The position numbers and the translations under genes were made by a program. The notes under the pieces are model-generated. The model saw only the letters and a program-made list of their open reading frames with translations, searched no databases and was not told where the DNA came from. From assembly GCF_000517625.1 (NCBI RefSeq), contig NZ_CP007055.1:2232001-2296000 (forward strand): a stretch of 64,000 bases of DNA. The letters run 5' to 3'. Numbering within the stretch: the first letter of the stretch is position 1; each line of letters starts with the position of its first letter. Shown here one piece after another: positions 11,794 to 21,356 of the stretch. The stretch comes from Halostagnicola larsenii XH-48. Lineage in GTDB: Archaea; Halobacteriota; Halobacteria; Halobacteriales; Natrialbaceae.

Positions 11794-11897
11794 TGGACCG
11801 TCGACCGGATGTACGTCCGGGTGACCGGGAGCTCTCTCATCGCGGAGCCGATCAGCTCTCGGGGTACAAAAGCTGCCCGTAGAAGTGGCGACGGCGT

Positions 11898-12446
11898 CTA
11901 TGCCGTTGCCAAGGTCTTGTGGACGAACTCTTCGGAGGACATGTTGTTGCGGATGTACGCGACCGCCCACGCCACGTCGATGTAGAAGCTCAACACCGTA
12001 TCGCCGTCCTTGTTGAGCAACGTGAATTCGAGGGTTTCGATCGCCTCGAGGAACGCTTCGGGGTCTTCGATCGCCTCCGCGGCGACGATACCGAGTTCTT
12101 CGATGATCTTTTCGAGTTCGTTTTGCTTCGGCGTTTTCTTGAGGGTGGCTTCGATATCGACGTGGTAGCCATCACGTTTGACGTGCTCGACGGTAACGTC
12201 CGTGTGCTCGAGGTCGACCTTGTCTTTGTTGAAGCCGGGAACTTCGTCCGGTCCGTCGTCCTCATCCGAGTCGTCGCTCGAGTCGTCGTCGCTTTCGTTT
12301 CCATCGCTGTCGTTGAGGCCGTCGTCTCCGGACCCATCATCGTCGCTCGAGTTGTTGTCGTTCTCTTCACTGGCGTCGTCTGAGCAACCTGCGAGCACGG
12401 TTGCGAACACGGCACCACTGCCGAGGAGGATTTTTCTTCGCTCCAT
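11898..12446 (-). CDS. Tat-type lipoprotein with acidic low-complexity linker
   Basis: 182 residues. The signal peptide ERRKILLGSG ends in the lipobox VLAGC. Residues 22-70 are almost only Asp, Ser, Glu, Asn and Gly, a linker typical of haloarchaeal surface lipoproteins. The folded C-terminal half (about 75-182) is alpha/beta, with KDKVDLEHTDVTVEHV and DTVLSFYIDVAWAVAYI. Its function is unknown. A TATA-like GATTACTAATC lies about 29 bp upstream of the ATG. Confidence 0.8.
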   Translation of the reverse strand: MERRKILLGSGAVFATVLAGCSDDASEENDNNSSDDDGSGDDGLNDSDGNESDDDSSDDSDEDDGPDEVPGFNKDKVDLEHTDVTVEHVKRDGYHVDIEATLKKTPKQNELEKIIEELGIVAAEAIEDPEAFLEAIETLEFTLLNKDGDTVLSFYIDVAWAVAYIRNNMSSEEFVHKTLATA

Positions 12447-12821
12447 ATGCCTCCACTCCAGACCACCCCTGATTAGTAATCAGATCATTCTTTCTGGAAT
12501 GGATTGATATCCGAGATTCTCTCGCGTGATACCGCGTTAGCGAGGAGTTAGCCACCGATAACGGTCTGACTACGGCTATCCGCGCTCGCACAACCGTTTC
12601 AGGTACTGGTTACTGGCATCGTTCGGTAGCCGGTCGCGGATTCGCCTTTCACGCCCGTCCGGAAACCACACCCATCTCGTCGTCAACGGAGTGCTACCGC
12701 AGAATTCACCGTCGTTCGACAACACAGCACGCATCCAAGGCGGTATGCTGGTGGCTTGAAAGCCCGAAACGACATCCGAAAATCAGCTGCAAGCACACCG
12801 AGCCAGGTACGGAGTCGGCGA
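12447..12821. other. Intergenic region with no recognised gene
   Basis: 375 bp between a divergent-side lipoprotein start and the 3' end of the MinD-like gene. Apart from the lipoprotein promoter near 12471-12481 (a small palindrome, GATTA-G-TAATC), I see no coding bias, RNA gene or long repeat. Confidence 0.4.
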
Positions 12822-13670
12822 TCAGGAGTCGGTTTCGGTGTCGCTAACGCGCTCGGGGCCCCCCTCAGTGGAAGTCGACCGATCGGGATCGGGACCAGCA
12901 CCGGTAATTGCGGGTTCACTGCGCAGGTCAGCAGACCCATCCGCCGTTCCGATCTCCGAAACGATGTCCGAAAAATCGGCTGCGAGCTGTTTGTACGCGA
13001 CCGCAGCGGGCCGCTGGCTGTCGTAGACCACGAGCGGGGTTCCCGCATAGAGACTTTCACGAACCGCGGGATCGTCCGGGATCGATCCGACCAGCGGAAT
13101 CCCGAGGCGCGAGGCGATATCCTCGGGCGAAACGTTGCTTTCCGAGCGGGTCCGAGTGATGATCAATCCGCCGGCGTTCCCCCTGGCGTGGTCGGTCAAC
13201 TCGAGGGTCTTTTTCGTGTCGTGAACGGAGGCGGGTTCCGGCGTGGAGACGACCAGGACGGCATCGGCGAGTCCGAGCGGGAGAACGGTTTCGTGACTGA
13301 CGCCAGCACCGACGTCGAGAAAGACGTAGGAGAATTTCTCTCGCAGTTCGTCGACGACATCGCGAAGACCCTCGGGCGAGGTTTCGGCGTACTCCTCGAG
13401 TCCGGTTCCGCTGGGGACGGCCACGATATTATCCGTCAGCGGATACGTCGCGTCCGAAACCGAGGCGTTTCCCGACAGGACGTCGTGTAACGTGGTCGAC
13501 TCCGTGCTCAAACTCACGAACCCGGCGAGGTTCGCCATTCCGAGGTCGGTGTCGACGATCGCAACGCGTTCGCCCGTCTGTGCCAGTGCAGTTCCGAGGT
13601 TGACCGTCGTCGTCGTCTTCCCGACACCGCCCTTTCCGCTCCCGATGGCAAATACCGTCTTGTCGGACAT
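12822..13670 (-). CDS. MinD/ParA-like P-loop ATPase
   Basis: 282 residues. The deviant Walker A GSGKGGVGKTTT (10-21) is the signature of the MinD/ParA/Mrp group. It is followed by VDTDLGMANLAGF and a Walker B-like FLDVGAGVS. Such ATPases position proteins or machinery at the membrane or nucleoid. There is no MinC or ParB partner nearby. The last 45 residues are an acidic, probably disordered tail with no clear amphipathic membrane helix. ATG 13670 is the start because the P-loop is near the N-terminus only there; an upstream frame to 13883 is spurious. Confidence 0.9.
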   Translation of the reverse strand: MSDKTVFAIGSGKGGVGKTTTTVNLGTALAQTGERVAIVDTDLGMANLAGFVSLSTESTTLHDVLSGNASVSDATYPLTDNIVAVPSGTGLEEYAETSPEGLRDVVDELREKFSYVFLDVGAGVSHETVLPLGLADAVLVVSTPEPASVHDTKKTLELTDHARGNAGGLIITRTRSESNVSPEDIASRLGIPLVGSIPDDPAVRESLYAGTPLVVYDSQRPAAVAYKQLAADFSDIVSEIGTADGSADLRSEPAITGAGPDPDRSTSTEGGPERVSDTETDS

Positions 13671-13771
13671 ATTGATTATACCGCCACAGTGTAGCGGGAA
13701 CACCTTAAATCGTGACATAGATCCGCCGAAACCGGCGCGGAATATACCGAGCCGCGGCATCTGGGCGCAAC

Positions 13772-13993
13772 TCAGGAGCGGTCGATCCGATAGCAGGCGG
13801 TGAACACGATCACGTCGCCATCTTCGAGCCCGATCGGACCGGCTGTCGGCGTCGGACCGGCCTCGAGTGCCTCGAGGAACCACGTCAACGCCGACTCCCC
13901 GAGCTGGTCGACGTGCCGAACGGTCGCGTCCGCGGGAACTGACTCGACGCGACGAAGCGCCGGTGATCGGTCGACGGTTTCACTGGTTGCCAT
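13772..13993 (-). CDS. Small hypothetical protein upstream of the MinD-like gene
   Basis: 73 residues from ATG 13993 with good haloarchaeal codon bias. It has a helix around DQLGESALTWFLEALEAG and a C-terminal strand GDVIVFTACYRIDRS. I recognise no family. It lies 101 bp upstream of the MinD-like ATPase on the same strand and could be cotranscribed with it. A TATA-like GTTTATGG about 30 bp upstream supports the ATG. A TTG at 14008 would add five residues. Confidence 0.6.
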   Translation of the reverse strand: MATSETVDRSPALRRVESVPADATVRHVDQLGESALTWFLEALEAGPTPTAGPIGLEDGDVIVFTACYRIDRS

Positions 13994-14158
13994 GTGTGTT
14001 GGTACCAAATAACATGGTCGACCATAAACGTTTGCCTCAACGAGCGCCGGATCAGGTACCGATAGCAGAGTTCGTTGGCTCGAGGACTCTCGAGAAGGGC
14101 GATGTCGAGACAGGAAAAGGATCCACAGCGAACGGAATTCGGCCGGTTCGTACTCGCG

Positions 14159-15397
14159 TTACTGCTCTTGAGCCGGCGCGAGTTTATCGATATCGACGGA
14201 CTGTTCTAAGAGGATTTCGGCCTGATCTGCGACCTTGCGCTGTTCGCGCATGAGCTGTTTGAACGTACTCTGCGGGGAGAGATCGCCGATTAGGACGCCG
14301 CCAACGATCTTGCCGTCTTTGAACGCGACGCGGCGCCACTCGGTATCGCTGTAGCGCCGTTCTGCGTGCTCGTCGCCGAGGGTCGGATGACCAAAGGAGA
14401 GAAACGGGAAGTCAAAGTGCGTGATCGAGTACGACGAGACCCACTGGAACTCCTCTTCCTGTTCGTCTGCGGCCATATTGGTCGCGGCGACGCGGCCCTG
14501 TTCTTTCGCCGATCCCCAGGAGCCGTTCTGGGCCTGGTCGCCTAACAGCACGTCGTAAAATCGCGTGATGTCCCCCGCGGCGTAGACGTCCTCGAGGTTC
14601 GTCTCCATGTACTCGTCGACGACGATGCCGTTGTCCATCTCGAGGCCGGTCTCGTAGAGGAACTCGGTGTTGAACGTCAGGCCGATCGCAACGCCGGCGA
14701 AGTCACACTCGTAGCGCTCGCCGCTGGGATCGACAGCGGCGGTCACTTGCCCGTCGTCGTCCGTTTCGAAGTGGTCGACACCACTGTCGAACACCGGTTC
14801 GACGCCGACGTCGCGCATCCCGTTGTGCATGATCTCTGCACCGTCGGCAGAGAGCGCGTAGCGCCACCAGCGGTCGCCGCGCATCAGATACTTGCCGGAA
14901 ACACCCTGTGCGCCACAGACTGCCGCGAAGTCGATGCCGAGCAGTCCCGCGCCGACGACGACCGCATCGTCTGCGCTCTCTGCGCTCTCTTTGATCGCGC
15001 GTGCATCCTGAAACGTCCAGAAGTGGTGGACGCCCTCTGCGTCGCTGTTTTGAACCGGAAGCTGTGTCGGCGTCCCGCCTGTCGCGATCAGGAGTTTGTC
15101 GTAGGAGATGTTCTCGTCCTCGTGGATGTGGACGATCTTCTCGTCGGGATCGATAGTCGTGACGTGGGTGTTCAACGAGAGGTCGATGTCCCGTTCGTCG
15201 TACCAGTCCTCGTCGTGGATCGAGATGGGAGCCTCCGGCAGTTTGCCTTTCGCGTGTTCTTTGATCAAAATACGATTATACAACGGCTCTCCCTCATCGG
15301 TGATGACGGTAATGTCGGAGTCCGGGTCTTCCTCTCGGAGGGTCTCAGCGGCCGAACTGCCCGAGATTCCGTCACCGATGATCACGTACTCGGTCAT
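14159..15397 (-). CDS. NAD(P)/FAD-dependent oxidoreductase
   Basis: A 412-residue flavoprotein of the nitrite-reductase-large-subunit/rubredoxin-reductase type. The N-terminal FAD site is IIGDGISGSSAAETL (8-20). The central NAD(P)H site is VVVGAGLLGIDFAAV (about 147-161), and the second FAD motif is DVYAAGDITRFYD (about 270). There are no Fe-S cysteines of nirB type, so it acts alone or with a separate acceptor, which is unknown. Full family length. It is divergent from the gene at 15518. Confidence 0.9.
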   Translation of the reverse strand: MTEYVIIGDGISGSSAAETLREEDPDSDITVITDEGEPLYNRILIKEHAKGKLPEAPISIHDEDWYDERDIDLSLNTHVTTIDPDEKIVHIHEDENISYDKLLIATGGTPTQLPVQNSDAEGVHHFWTFQDARAIKESAESADDAVVVGAGLLGIDFAAVCGAQGVSGKYLMRGDRWWRYALSADGAEIMHNGMRDVGVEPVFDSGVDHFETDDDGQVTAAVDPSGERYECDFAGVAIGLTFNTEFLYETGLEMDNGIVVDEYMETNLEDVYAAGDITRFYDVLLGDQAQNGSWGSAKEQGRVAATNMAADEQEEEFQWVSSYSITHFDFPFLSFGHPTLGDEHAERRYSDTEWRRVAFKDGKIVGGVLIGDLSPQSTFKQLMREQRKVADQAEILLEQSVDIDKLAPAQEQ

Positions 15398-15490
15398 ATT
15401 CGGATCGTTCGTAACGAGGGTTAAAGTGGATTGCTATCTCGGCGATGTTTCCGTGTCCGATCATTCACTTTTTCGCGATCCAAACGCCTC

Positions 15491-15496
15491 TTTATC
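15491..15496 (+). promoter_or_regulatory. TATA-like box deciding the start at 15518
   Basis: TTTATC is centred 24 bp before ATG 15518 but only 18 bp before ATG 15512, so the second ATG is the better leaderless start. Confidence 0.4.
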
Positions 15497-15517
15497 CTCG
15501 GGTTCACAGGTATGAGT

Positions 15518-16165
15518 ATGAAGATCCGCCAGAACGCTCGTCACTTCGCCTCGAGAAAAGCCCTCGAGACGCCCGTGGTCCGATCGGTCGCCAAGTCGGG
15601 CCTCGTCCGGATGCATACGAAGATCTTCACCAAAAAAGCCGATCCCGCCCACGCCGAGGAGCGAAAGCCGCGACTGGACGCTTTCTTCGCCGCCACGATG
15701 GACACTTATCTGGCCGCTTTACAGAAGGGGTATTCGGAGGCCGAGGCGCGCGAAATCACCCATATCCAGTCGAACTTCGACTTCTACAACCACGGCTGGA
15801 CGGAGATGATGGAGTTTCCCGGCGACGAACTCGAAGAGCACTACGAGCGCTACGCGGACTTCTTCGAGACATGGGGGATCACCATCGACGATCCGCTCGG
15901 CGAGTTCGAACCGTCGGGCGGACTGCCGGACGCGCCCTCGACGCCGGAGCGCCTCGAGAACCCGGACCACCCCCACGCCGCGGGCGGATTCGCCGACGAC
16001 GTGTACGTCGAAACCGACGACGGCGAACTGATCGTCGGCGGGCAAGACGAACCGGCTAGCGACGAGGTCGACGTCAGCGGTGCGGTCGGCATCGACGACG
16101 ACGCGGTCGACACCGAGACTGACAACACGGACGGCGGTGCTGTCGGCGACGGGAACTCCAACTAG
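15518..16165 (+). CDS. Haloarchaeal conserved protein (DUF6149-like)
   Basis: 215 residues. The N-terminal two-thirds are a helical, Lys/Arg-bearing domain (MKIRQNARHFASRKALE to about residue 130) with many aromatic residues around NFDFYNHGWTEMMEF. The C-terminal 80 residues are acidic and probably disordered. It matches what I remember of a haloarchaea-specific family (DUF6149), function unknown. No signal peptide or membrane helix. It is divergent from the FAD oxidoreductase, with 120 bp between the two starts. Confidence 0.7.
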   Translation: MKIRQNARHFASRKALETPVVRSVAKSGLVRMHTKIFTKKADPAHAEERKPRLDAFFAATMDTYLAALQKGYSEAEAREITHIQSNFDFYNHGWTEMMEFPGDELEEHYERYADFFETWGITIDDPLGEFEPSGGLPDAPSTPERLENPDHPHAAGGFADDVYVETDDGELIVGGQDEPASDEVDVSGAVGIDDDAVDTETDNTDGGAVGDGNSN

Positions 16166-16361
16166 GTGCGACGAGCAACGAAACCACTGAACCGAAGCCG
16201 ACGTGGGCAACGAGTTCGTCGTCGACGCCCCGTGGCCGAGTACGCTGTTCACTTCACCCGTACCAGAAACCGCTCACGTCCCGCGGTTGGCATCGCTTAC
16301 TATCGAAGTTGGTGAGACTAACCCAGCCATAACAATGGCGAGTATTGATATTGTCGAGAAT

Positions 16362-17606
16362 ATGGATAGACGTGCGTATCTGGCGATGACAGCGTCCGCA
16401 ACGACAGCGCTCTGTCTCGCGGGCTGTGCAGGATCGGAACCGCTCGACTCGAGCGACACGGATTCCAAGGATGGAGGAACCGCGGACCCCGGAGACGTGA
16501 CTCCCGCGTCGGGAGTCGTCGAACCCGGCTCCGAGGACGACTTCGAAGACCTCTCTGCGTGGAGCGAAGACGCGGGATCGCTCTCGGCCGACAGCGACCG
16601 CTCGCTCATCGGGAGCCAGAGTGCGTACCTCGAGGTCGGCTCCTCGGCGACGATCGGCCGACTTTCCAAGACGTTCGACGAACCGATCGACGTGTCGAAC
16701 GTCGTGCCGGGCGTTGCGATCACCGCAGAGTCGGTGGTCTCGCCTTGGATCCGACTGGTCGATGAGAACGGTAACCGCATCGACTACCGACGGACGGTAA
16801 CCGGCGGTATCCCGTTCATGCGCTACAATTTCGGGATCAACGACCTCGACGACTCCTTCGACGAAACGGCAGTTACCGAAGTCCATCTTCAGCTCTGGAC
16901 GGCAGAAGGAACGAAGCGAGGAATCTGGTTCGACGACTTTCATTTCGTCCCGCGGCCGGAGACGGGCAAGGTGATGATCCAGTTCGACGACACGCACGTC
17001 ACGGATCACAGCGAGGCGATGCCGCTGCTCTCGGAGTACGGCTACGGGGCGGTGACCTTCGTCAACCCGAACTACGTCGGCAAGGAAGTCGACAGCTACG
17101 AGCGCTTGAGCGAGGGGCAACTCGCGGACCTCCACGACGCCGGCTGGTGTCTGAGCAATCACACGGAGACGCACGCGAACATGCCGACGCTCGACCGGGA
17201 CGAGCAAGAACGGGAGCTTCGCAACGGGAAGGTCTGGCTCGAGGAGCGCGGCTACGACGAGGGAGCGAGATACTTCGCGTACCCGTTCGGGAAATTCGAC
17301 GCGACCACGGTCGAACTCGTCGACGAGTACCACGAAATCGGCTTCGCCGGCGGCCACCCCGTGCAGGGATACACCTCGAACACCGCACTCGCCTCCCGCA
17401 TCAGCGAACCCGACAGGGAACAGGCGGAAATCGCGTTCGAGCGAACCGCACGCATGCCGGGAATCACGTGCGTGTTCTACCACGAACTCGAGGGCGAGTA
17501 CCGAACCGACTTCGAGGACATGCTCGAGGTACTCCACGAATACGAGTCCGCCGGCGAAATCGACGTAATTCTGCCTCCGGATCTCGAACGGGACCTGCTA
17601 TTCTAA
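16362..17606 (+). CDS. Polysaccharide deacetylase (NodB-like) lipoprotein
   Basis: 414 residues, exported. The signal is MDRRAYLAMTASA with the lipobox CLAGC. Residues about 55-195 form a beta-rich, carbohydrate-binding-like domain. The C-terminal NodB domain has the metal-binding Asp pair in MIQFDDTH and the HxxxH motif in SNHTETH, and later YFAYPFGKFD. It should remove N- or O-acyl groups from an extracellular polysaccharide; the substrate is not known. An in-frame ATG at 16335 would precede the signal peptide by nine residues. Confidence 0.85.
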   Translation: MDRRAYLAMTASATTALCLAGCAGSEPLDSSDTDSKDGGTADPGDVTPASGVVEPGSEDDFEDLSAWSEDAGSLSADSDRSLIGSQSAYLEVGSSATIGRLSKTFDEPIDVSNVVPGVAITAESVVSPWIRLVDENGNRIDYRRTVTGGIPFMRYNFGINDLDDSFDETAVTEVHLQLWTAEGTKRGIWFDDFHFVPRPETGKVMIQFDDTHVTDHSEAMPLLSEYGYGAVTFVNPNYVGKEVDSYERLSEGQLADLHDAGWCLSNHTETHANMPTLDRDEQERELRNGKVWLEERGYDEGARYFAYPFGKFDATTVELVDEYHEIGFAGGHPVQGYTSNTALASRISEPDREQAEIAFERTARMPGITCVFYHELEGEYRTDFEDMLEVLHEYESAGEIDVILPPDLERDLLF

Positions 17607-17717
17607 AGCGGGAAGCGGACGATTTAACATGAGCAGTGAACGAACCGAGCGATCGGTCGCGTTTCCAAGGGGCTAAGTGGTCCGGGCGACGCGGTTTTGG
17701 TACTCACTCCCACCGCT

Positions 17718-19004
17718 ATGGCTCTGAACGCGAACGACCGATCCATCGCAACCTTCACGATGGCCGCACACGCGCTAGTCCACTGGTTCGAAACGTCGAT
17801 CCCGATCTTTCTCGTGGTCTGGCTCGCCGAGTTCGACATCAGCGTCGCGCTGGTCGGCGTCGTGGTCGCGCTCGGTTACGCCCCGTTCGGTATCGGCGCG
17901 CTTCCGGGTGGGATTCTGGCGGACAAGTACGGCCCGCAGCGGTTGATCCTCTGTTGTCTCCTCGGAATGAGTCTCTCGTTCGTCGCGCTCGCGGGTGCGG
18001 CGGTCGTCGATTCGATCTACGCGGTCGCGGTCGGCCTCGTTCTGTGGGGTATCACCGCGAGCGTCTACCACCCCGCCGGACTGGCGCTCATCAGCACCGG
18101 CGTCGACGACCGCGGAACCGTCTTCGCCTGGCACGGTATCGCCGGCAACGTCGGTATCGCGCTCGGGCCGTTCGTCGCCGCCACGCTCTTGATCGTCCTC
18201 GACTGGCACGTCGTCGCCGCGATACTCGCCGTTCCCGGCTTCGTCGCCGCGCTGTACGGCCTGCAGGCGAACTTCGATCCCGTTGCCGCCGTCGAGGACG
18301 ACGTGGACGCCGGCCCCGACGAGGCCCTCTCGCTTCCGGAACTGATCTCGAGTACGCGCACGCTCTTTGCGAGCGCGTTCGCGATCATCTTCGTCATCGT
18401 CGCCTTCGAAGGGCTGTACTACCGAGGGATGCTCACCTACCTGCCCGAGATCCTCAACGGGTTGCCGGCGACTCAGGGCATCGAAATCGCGCCCACGCTC
18501 GAGCGCTACGACATCGATCCGGAGTTTTACATCTACGTCGGCCTGCTGGTGATCGGAATGGCCGGCCAGTACGTCGCGGGGAAGCTCATCGACCGTATCT
18601 CACCGGCGCGGGGACTGGCGGCCAGTTTCGCGATTCTGACCGCGCTCGCGCTCGCGTTCGTTCCGGTGACAGGGATGGGATTAGGGCCGCTCGTCGTCCT
18701 CTGTGGCGTGTTCGGGTTTTTCCTCTTTGCGATCCAGCCGTTCTACCAGAACGCGGTCGCCGTCTACACGGGTGCCGATAGCCGCGGGCTGTCCTACGGC
18801 TACACCTACCTCGGCGAGTTCGGCATCGGAGCGGCGAGTATCGCAGTCGGCGGCCTCGTCCTCGGCATCTCCGAGACCGGCTTCTTCCTGACGATCGCGA
18901 CGTTTTCGGTCGCCGGAGCGGTGCTCGCTACGGGACTCGTATTCGGACTCGATCGACTCTACACCGGCGATACGACGGGCTCCGGGCAGGCGACGGACGA
19001 CTGA
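17718..19004 (+). CDS. MFS transporter
   Basis: 428 residues with about 12 hydrophobic segments, typical of the major facilitator superfamily. After TM2 there is GGILADKYGPQRLIL, the loop 2-3 signature (G-x3-D-x2-G). The middle loop (about residues 190-215) is acidic and joins two six-helix halves. The topology resembles fosmidomycin-resistance-type carriers, but the substrate cannot be told from sequence. A TATA-like GGTTTTGG is about 23 bp upstream of ATG 17718. Confidence 0.88.
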   Translation: MALNANDRSIATFTMAAHALVHWFETSIPIFLVVWLAEFDISVALVGVVVALGYAPFGIGALPGGILADKYGPQRLILCCLLGMSLSFVALAGAAVVDSIYAVAVGLVLWGITASVYHPAGLALISTGVDDRGTVFAWHGIAGNVGIALGPFVAATLLIVLDWHVVAAILAVPGFVAALYGLQANFDPVAAVEDDVDAGPDEALSLPELISSTRTLFASAFAIIFVIVAFEGLYYRGMLTYLPEILNGLPATQGIEIAPTLERYDIDPEFYIYVGLLVIGMAGQYVAGKLIDRISPARGLAASFAILTALALAFVPVTGMGLGPLVVLCGVFGFFLFAIQPFYQNAVAVYTGADSRGLSYGYTYLGEFGIGAASIAVGGLVLGISETGFFLTIATFSVAGAVLATGLVFGLDRLYTGDTTGSGQATDD

Positions 19005-19111
19005 GATCGAACATGTGAGAGCCGACGGCATCCTCGGGTGCAGTCAACAGTCCGCAACCGTCGCCGTCTTCGTTCGCTACCTTTTTGCCTGCACTCTGGG
19101 AATGAATCGTC

Positions 19112-19993
19112 ATGCTCACCGTGCGGGCACCTGCGACGAGCGCGAATCTCGGGAGTGGCTTCGATGTCTTCGGCGTCGCTCTCGAGACGCCCGCCGACGT
19201 CGTCCGGGTCGAACGGGCGCGAGAAACCACCATTTCGGTGACGGGCGCTGGCAGCGAGTTCATCCCCGAGGATCCGGAGGGAAACACCGTCGGTGCGGTC
19301 GCCAAGGCCCTCGACGCACCGGCGCGCATCGAAATCGACAAAGGGGTTCGTCCGGCGTCGGGACTCGGCTCCTCGGCCTCGAGCGCCGCGGCGGCCGCCG
19401 TCGCGTTGAACGAACTCTACGACCGCGGTCACTCGCGCAAGGAACTCGTCCCAATCGCCGCCGAGGGTGAGGCGCTGGTTTCGGGCGAAGCCCACTCGGA
19501 CAACGTCGCCCCGTCACTCCTTGGCGGATTTACCATCGTGACCGACGACGGCGTCACGCAGGTCGACACCTCGGTCCCGCTGGTCGCCTGCCTCCCGGAA
19601 ACCGCCGTCTCGACGCGTGACGCACGCGGGGTCGTCCCCGACGAGGCCGCCCTCGATGACGTCGTCTCGACGGTCGGTAACGCGGCCACGCTCGCCGTCG
19701 GAATGACCCGCAACGATCCGGAACTCGTCGGTCGCGGGATGGACGACGACATCGTCACTCCCCAGCGCACCGCCCTCATCGACGGCTACGACGACGTTCG
19801 CGAGGCCGCCCTCGAGGCGGGCGCGACCGGCGTCACCGTAAGCGGTGCCGGCCCGGGCATCCTCGCCGTCTGCGATCGATCCAGTCGGCGCGCCGTCGCC
19901 GGGGCGATGATCGACGCGTTCGACGACAACGACATCGAAAGCCGAGCCTACCAGACCCAGGTCGGTTCGGGCGCGACGCTGTACCGCGATTGA
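19112..19993 (+). CDS. thrB: Homoserine kinase
   Basis: A 293-residue GHMP-family kinase. The N-terminus is VRAPATSANLGSGFDVFG; the phosphate-binding motif is RPASGLGSSASSAAAAA (about 75-90). The C-terminal GHMP motif is VTVSGAGPGILAV. It phosphorylates homoserine to O-phosphohomoserine, the substrate of threonine synthase (a candidate is at 7816). The stop overlaps the frame of the damaged membrane gene that follows, so the two were probably cotranscribed. A T-rich TATA-like element is about 27 bp upstream. Confidence 0.97.
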   Translation: MLTVRAPATSANLGSGFDVFGVALETPADVVRVERARETTISVTGAGSEFIPEDPEGNTVGAVAKALDAPARIEIDKGVRPASGLGSSASSAAAAAVALNELYDRGHSRKELVPIAAEGEALVSGEAHSDNVAPSLLGGFTIVTDDGVTQVDTSVPLVACLPETAVSTRDARGVVPDEAALDDVVSTVGNAATLAVGMTRNDPELVGRGMDDDIVTPQRTALIDGYDDVREAALEAGATGVTVSGAGPGILAVCDRSSRRAVAGAMIDAFDDNDIESRAYQTQVGSGATLYRD

Positions 19994-20045
19994 CTCGCTG
20001 GGAACGAGTTCGCTGGGACAGACGCGAATCGACGCCCTTCTCGCC

Positions 20046-20385
20046 GTGATTTCGCTCGCAGCCTTCGGACTCGCGTTCGTTTTCGTCGAGGCCTCGATTT
20101 CGACGCCGTTTTTTGCCCTCGGAAGCGCCGCCACGGTCGCGTTCGAACTGGCGGCGCGTCGAGACCCCGAGACGGTTCGAGACTACTGGGAACGACCGGG
20201 AGTTGCGAGGTCCTGCGGACCTCGAGGCGGAGCGGCGAAGCCGCGGAGTCCGTCCGGCATCGCTCGCCGCTGCGCTCGGGATCGCCGGAATTGGCGCAGT
20301 CCTCGCCCCCTCGAGCGTGCTCTCGGGCGGTATCGGGGCGCTGGTGGCATATCTGCTGGTTCTCCTACTTGTCAGTATCGAGTAG
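20046..20385 (+). pseudogene. Small membrane-protein gene broken by a palindromic insert
   Basis: Two hydrophobic halves of one apparent protein lie in different frames. The first half (from GTG 20046, or in frame since thrB) reads AAFGLAFVFVEASI to DYWERPGVA in frame 3. The second reads ASLAAALGIAGIGAVL to LLVLLLVSIE then TAG at 20383-20385, in frame 1. Between them, about 20208-20256, sits a double-hairpin sequence of 49 nt. Removing it joins the halves into a roughly 95-residue (or longer) protein with three to four membrane segments. It is called a pseudogene because 49 is not a multiple of 3; a sequencing error is the alternative. No family recognised. Confidence 0.55.
20206..20252. repeat. 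Double-hairpin palindromic element inside the gene
   Basis: Stem 1 is CGAGGTCC-TGC-GGACCTCG (20206-20224), perfect over 8 bp. Stem 2 is GCGGC-GAA-GCCGC (20232-20244), perfect over 5 bp. The run is GC-rich and non-coding in style, like short dispersed palindromic units seen in haloarchaeal genomes. I see no second full copy in this window; the hairpin at 23256 is similar in build, not in sequence. Confidence 0.6.
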
Positions 20386-20447
20386 AATACGGCCTGAAAA
20401 CGACCGGTTCGTCGCAGCAACTTCGATCGGCTCGAGCGATTCCCTCG

Positions 20448-21356
20448 TTAGACGCCCCGACCCTGCAACTGCTCCTCGTCGGGGAGGTCGACGTTCGCGT
20501 CGCCTTTCATGCTCTTGCCGAGGTTCTTCGAGATCTCGGCGAGCGTTTCGGGATCGTCCCAGTTGTTCGTCGCCTCGACGATCGCTTCGGCCATCTCCGG
20601 CGGGTTCTCCGCGCCGAAGATACCGCTGCCGACGAAGATGCCGTCGCACTCGTGGTGCATCATGAGCGCGGCGTCGGCGGGCGTCGCGATGCCGCCCGCA
20701 GCGAAGTTGACGACCGGAAGTCGACCCATCTCCGCGGTTTCGTGGACGAGTTCGGCCGGCGCTTCGATCTCTCGAGCGTAGGCCTCTCGCTCCTCGTGGG
20801 ACATTCCCTCGATCTTCCGGATCTCGCCTTTGATCGTTCGCTGGTGGTAGACCGCCTGGTTAACGTCGCCGGTGCCGGCTTCGCCCTTGGTCCGGATCAT
20901 CGCCGCGCCCTCGCCGATCCGGCGGAGGGCTTCGCCGAGGTTTCGCGCGCCGCAGACGAAGGGCGCGGTGAACTCGCGCTTGTCGATGTGGTAGTCGTTG
21001 TCCGCCGGGGTGAGCACCTCGCTCTCGTCGATCATGTCGACGCCGACGGTCTCTAAAATTTGGGCTTCCTTCGTGTGTCCGATCCGGGATTTCCCCATGA
21101 CGGGAATCGAGACTTCCTCGACGATTTCCTCGACGTCGGCGGGGTCCGCCATCCGGGCGACGCCCCCGCGTTTCCGGATGTCCGCGGGGACGGCCTCGAG
21201 CGACATCACGGCCACGGCACCGGCGTCTTCGGCGATCCGGGCCTGTTTGGGGTTGACGACGTCCATGATGACACCGCCTTTTTGCATCTGGGCGAACCCG
21301 CGCTTGACGAGGTCCGTCCCGCGTCGTAGCTCCTCGAGATCGGTCGTCTCGGTCAT
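20448..21356 (-). CDS. pdxS: Pyridoxal 5'-phosphate synthase, lyase subunit
   Basis: 302 residues of the (beta/alpha)8 barrel PdxS, one of the most conserved proteins known. The ribose-5-phosphate Schiff-base lysine is in [14 protein letters not shown]. The second catalytic lysine region is [12 protein letters not shown], followed by [14 protein letters not shown] and [12 protein letters not shown]. With the glutaminase PdxT it makes PLP from ribose 5-phosphate, glyceraldehyde 3-phosphate and glutamine. No pdxT is next to it. The start is ATG 21356 ([14 protein letters not shown]); the upstream frame is not family sequence. Confidence 0.98.
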   Translation of the reverse strand: MTETTDLEELRRGTDLVKRGFAQMQKGGVIMDVVNPKQARIAEDAGAVAVMSLEAVPADIRKRGGVARMADPADVEEIVEEVSIPVMGKSRIGHTKEAQILETVGVDMIDESEVLTPADNDYHIDKREFTAPFVCGARNLGEALRRIGEGAAMIRTKGEAGTGDVNQAVYHQRTIKGEIRKIEGMSHEEREAYAREIEAPAELVHETAEMGRLPVVNFAAGGIATPADAALMMHHECDGIFVGSGIFGAENPPEMAEAIVEATNNWDDPETLAEISKNLGKSMKGDANVDLPDEEQLQGRGV

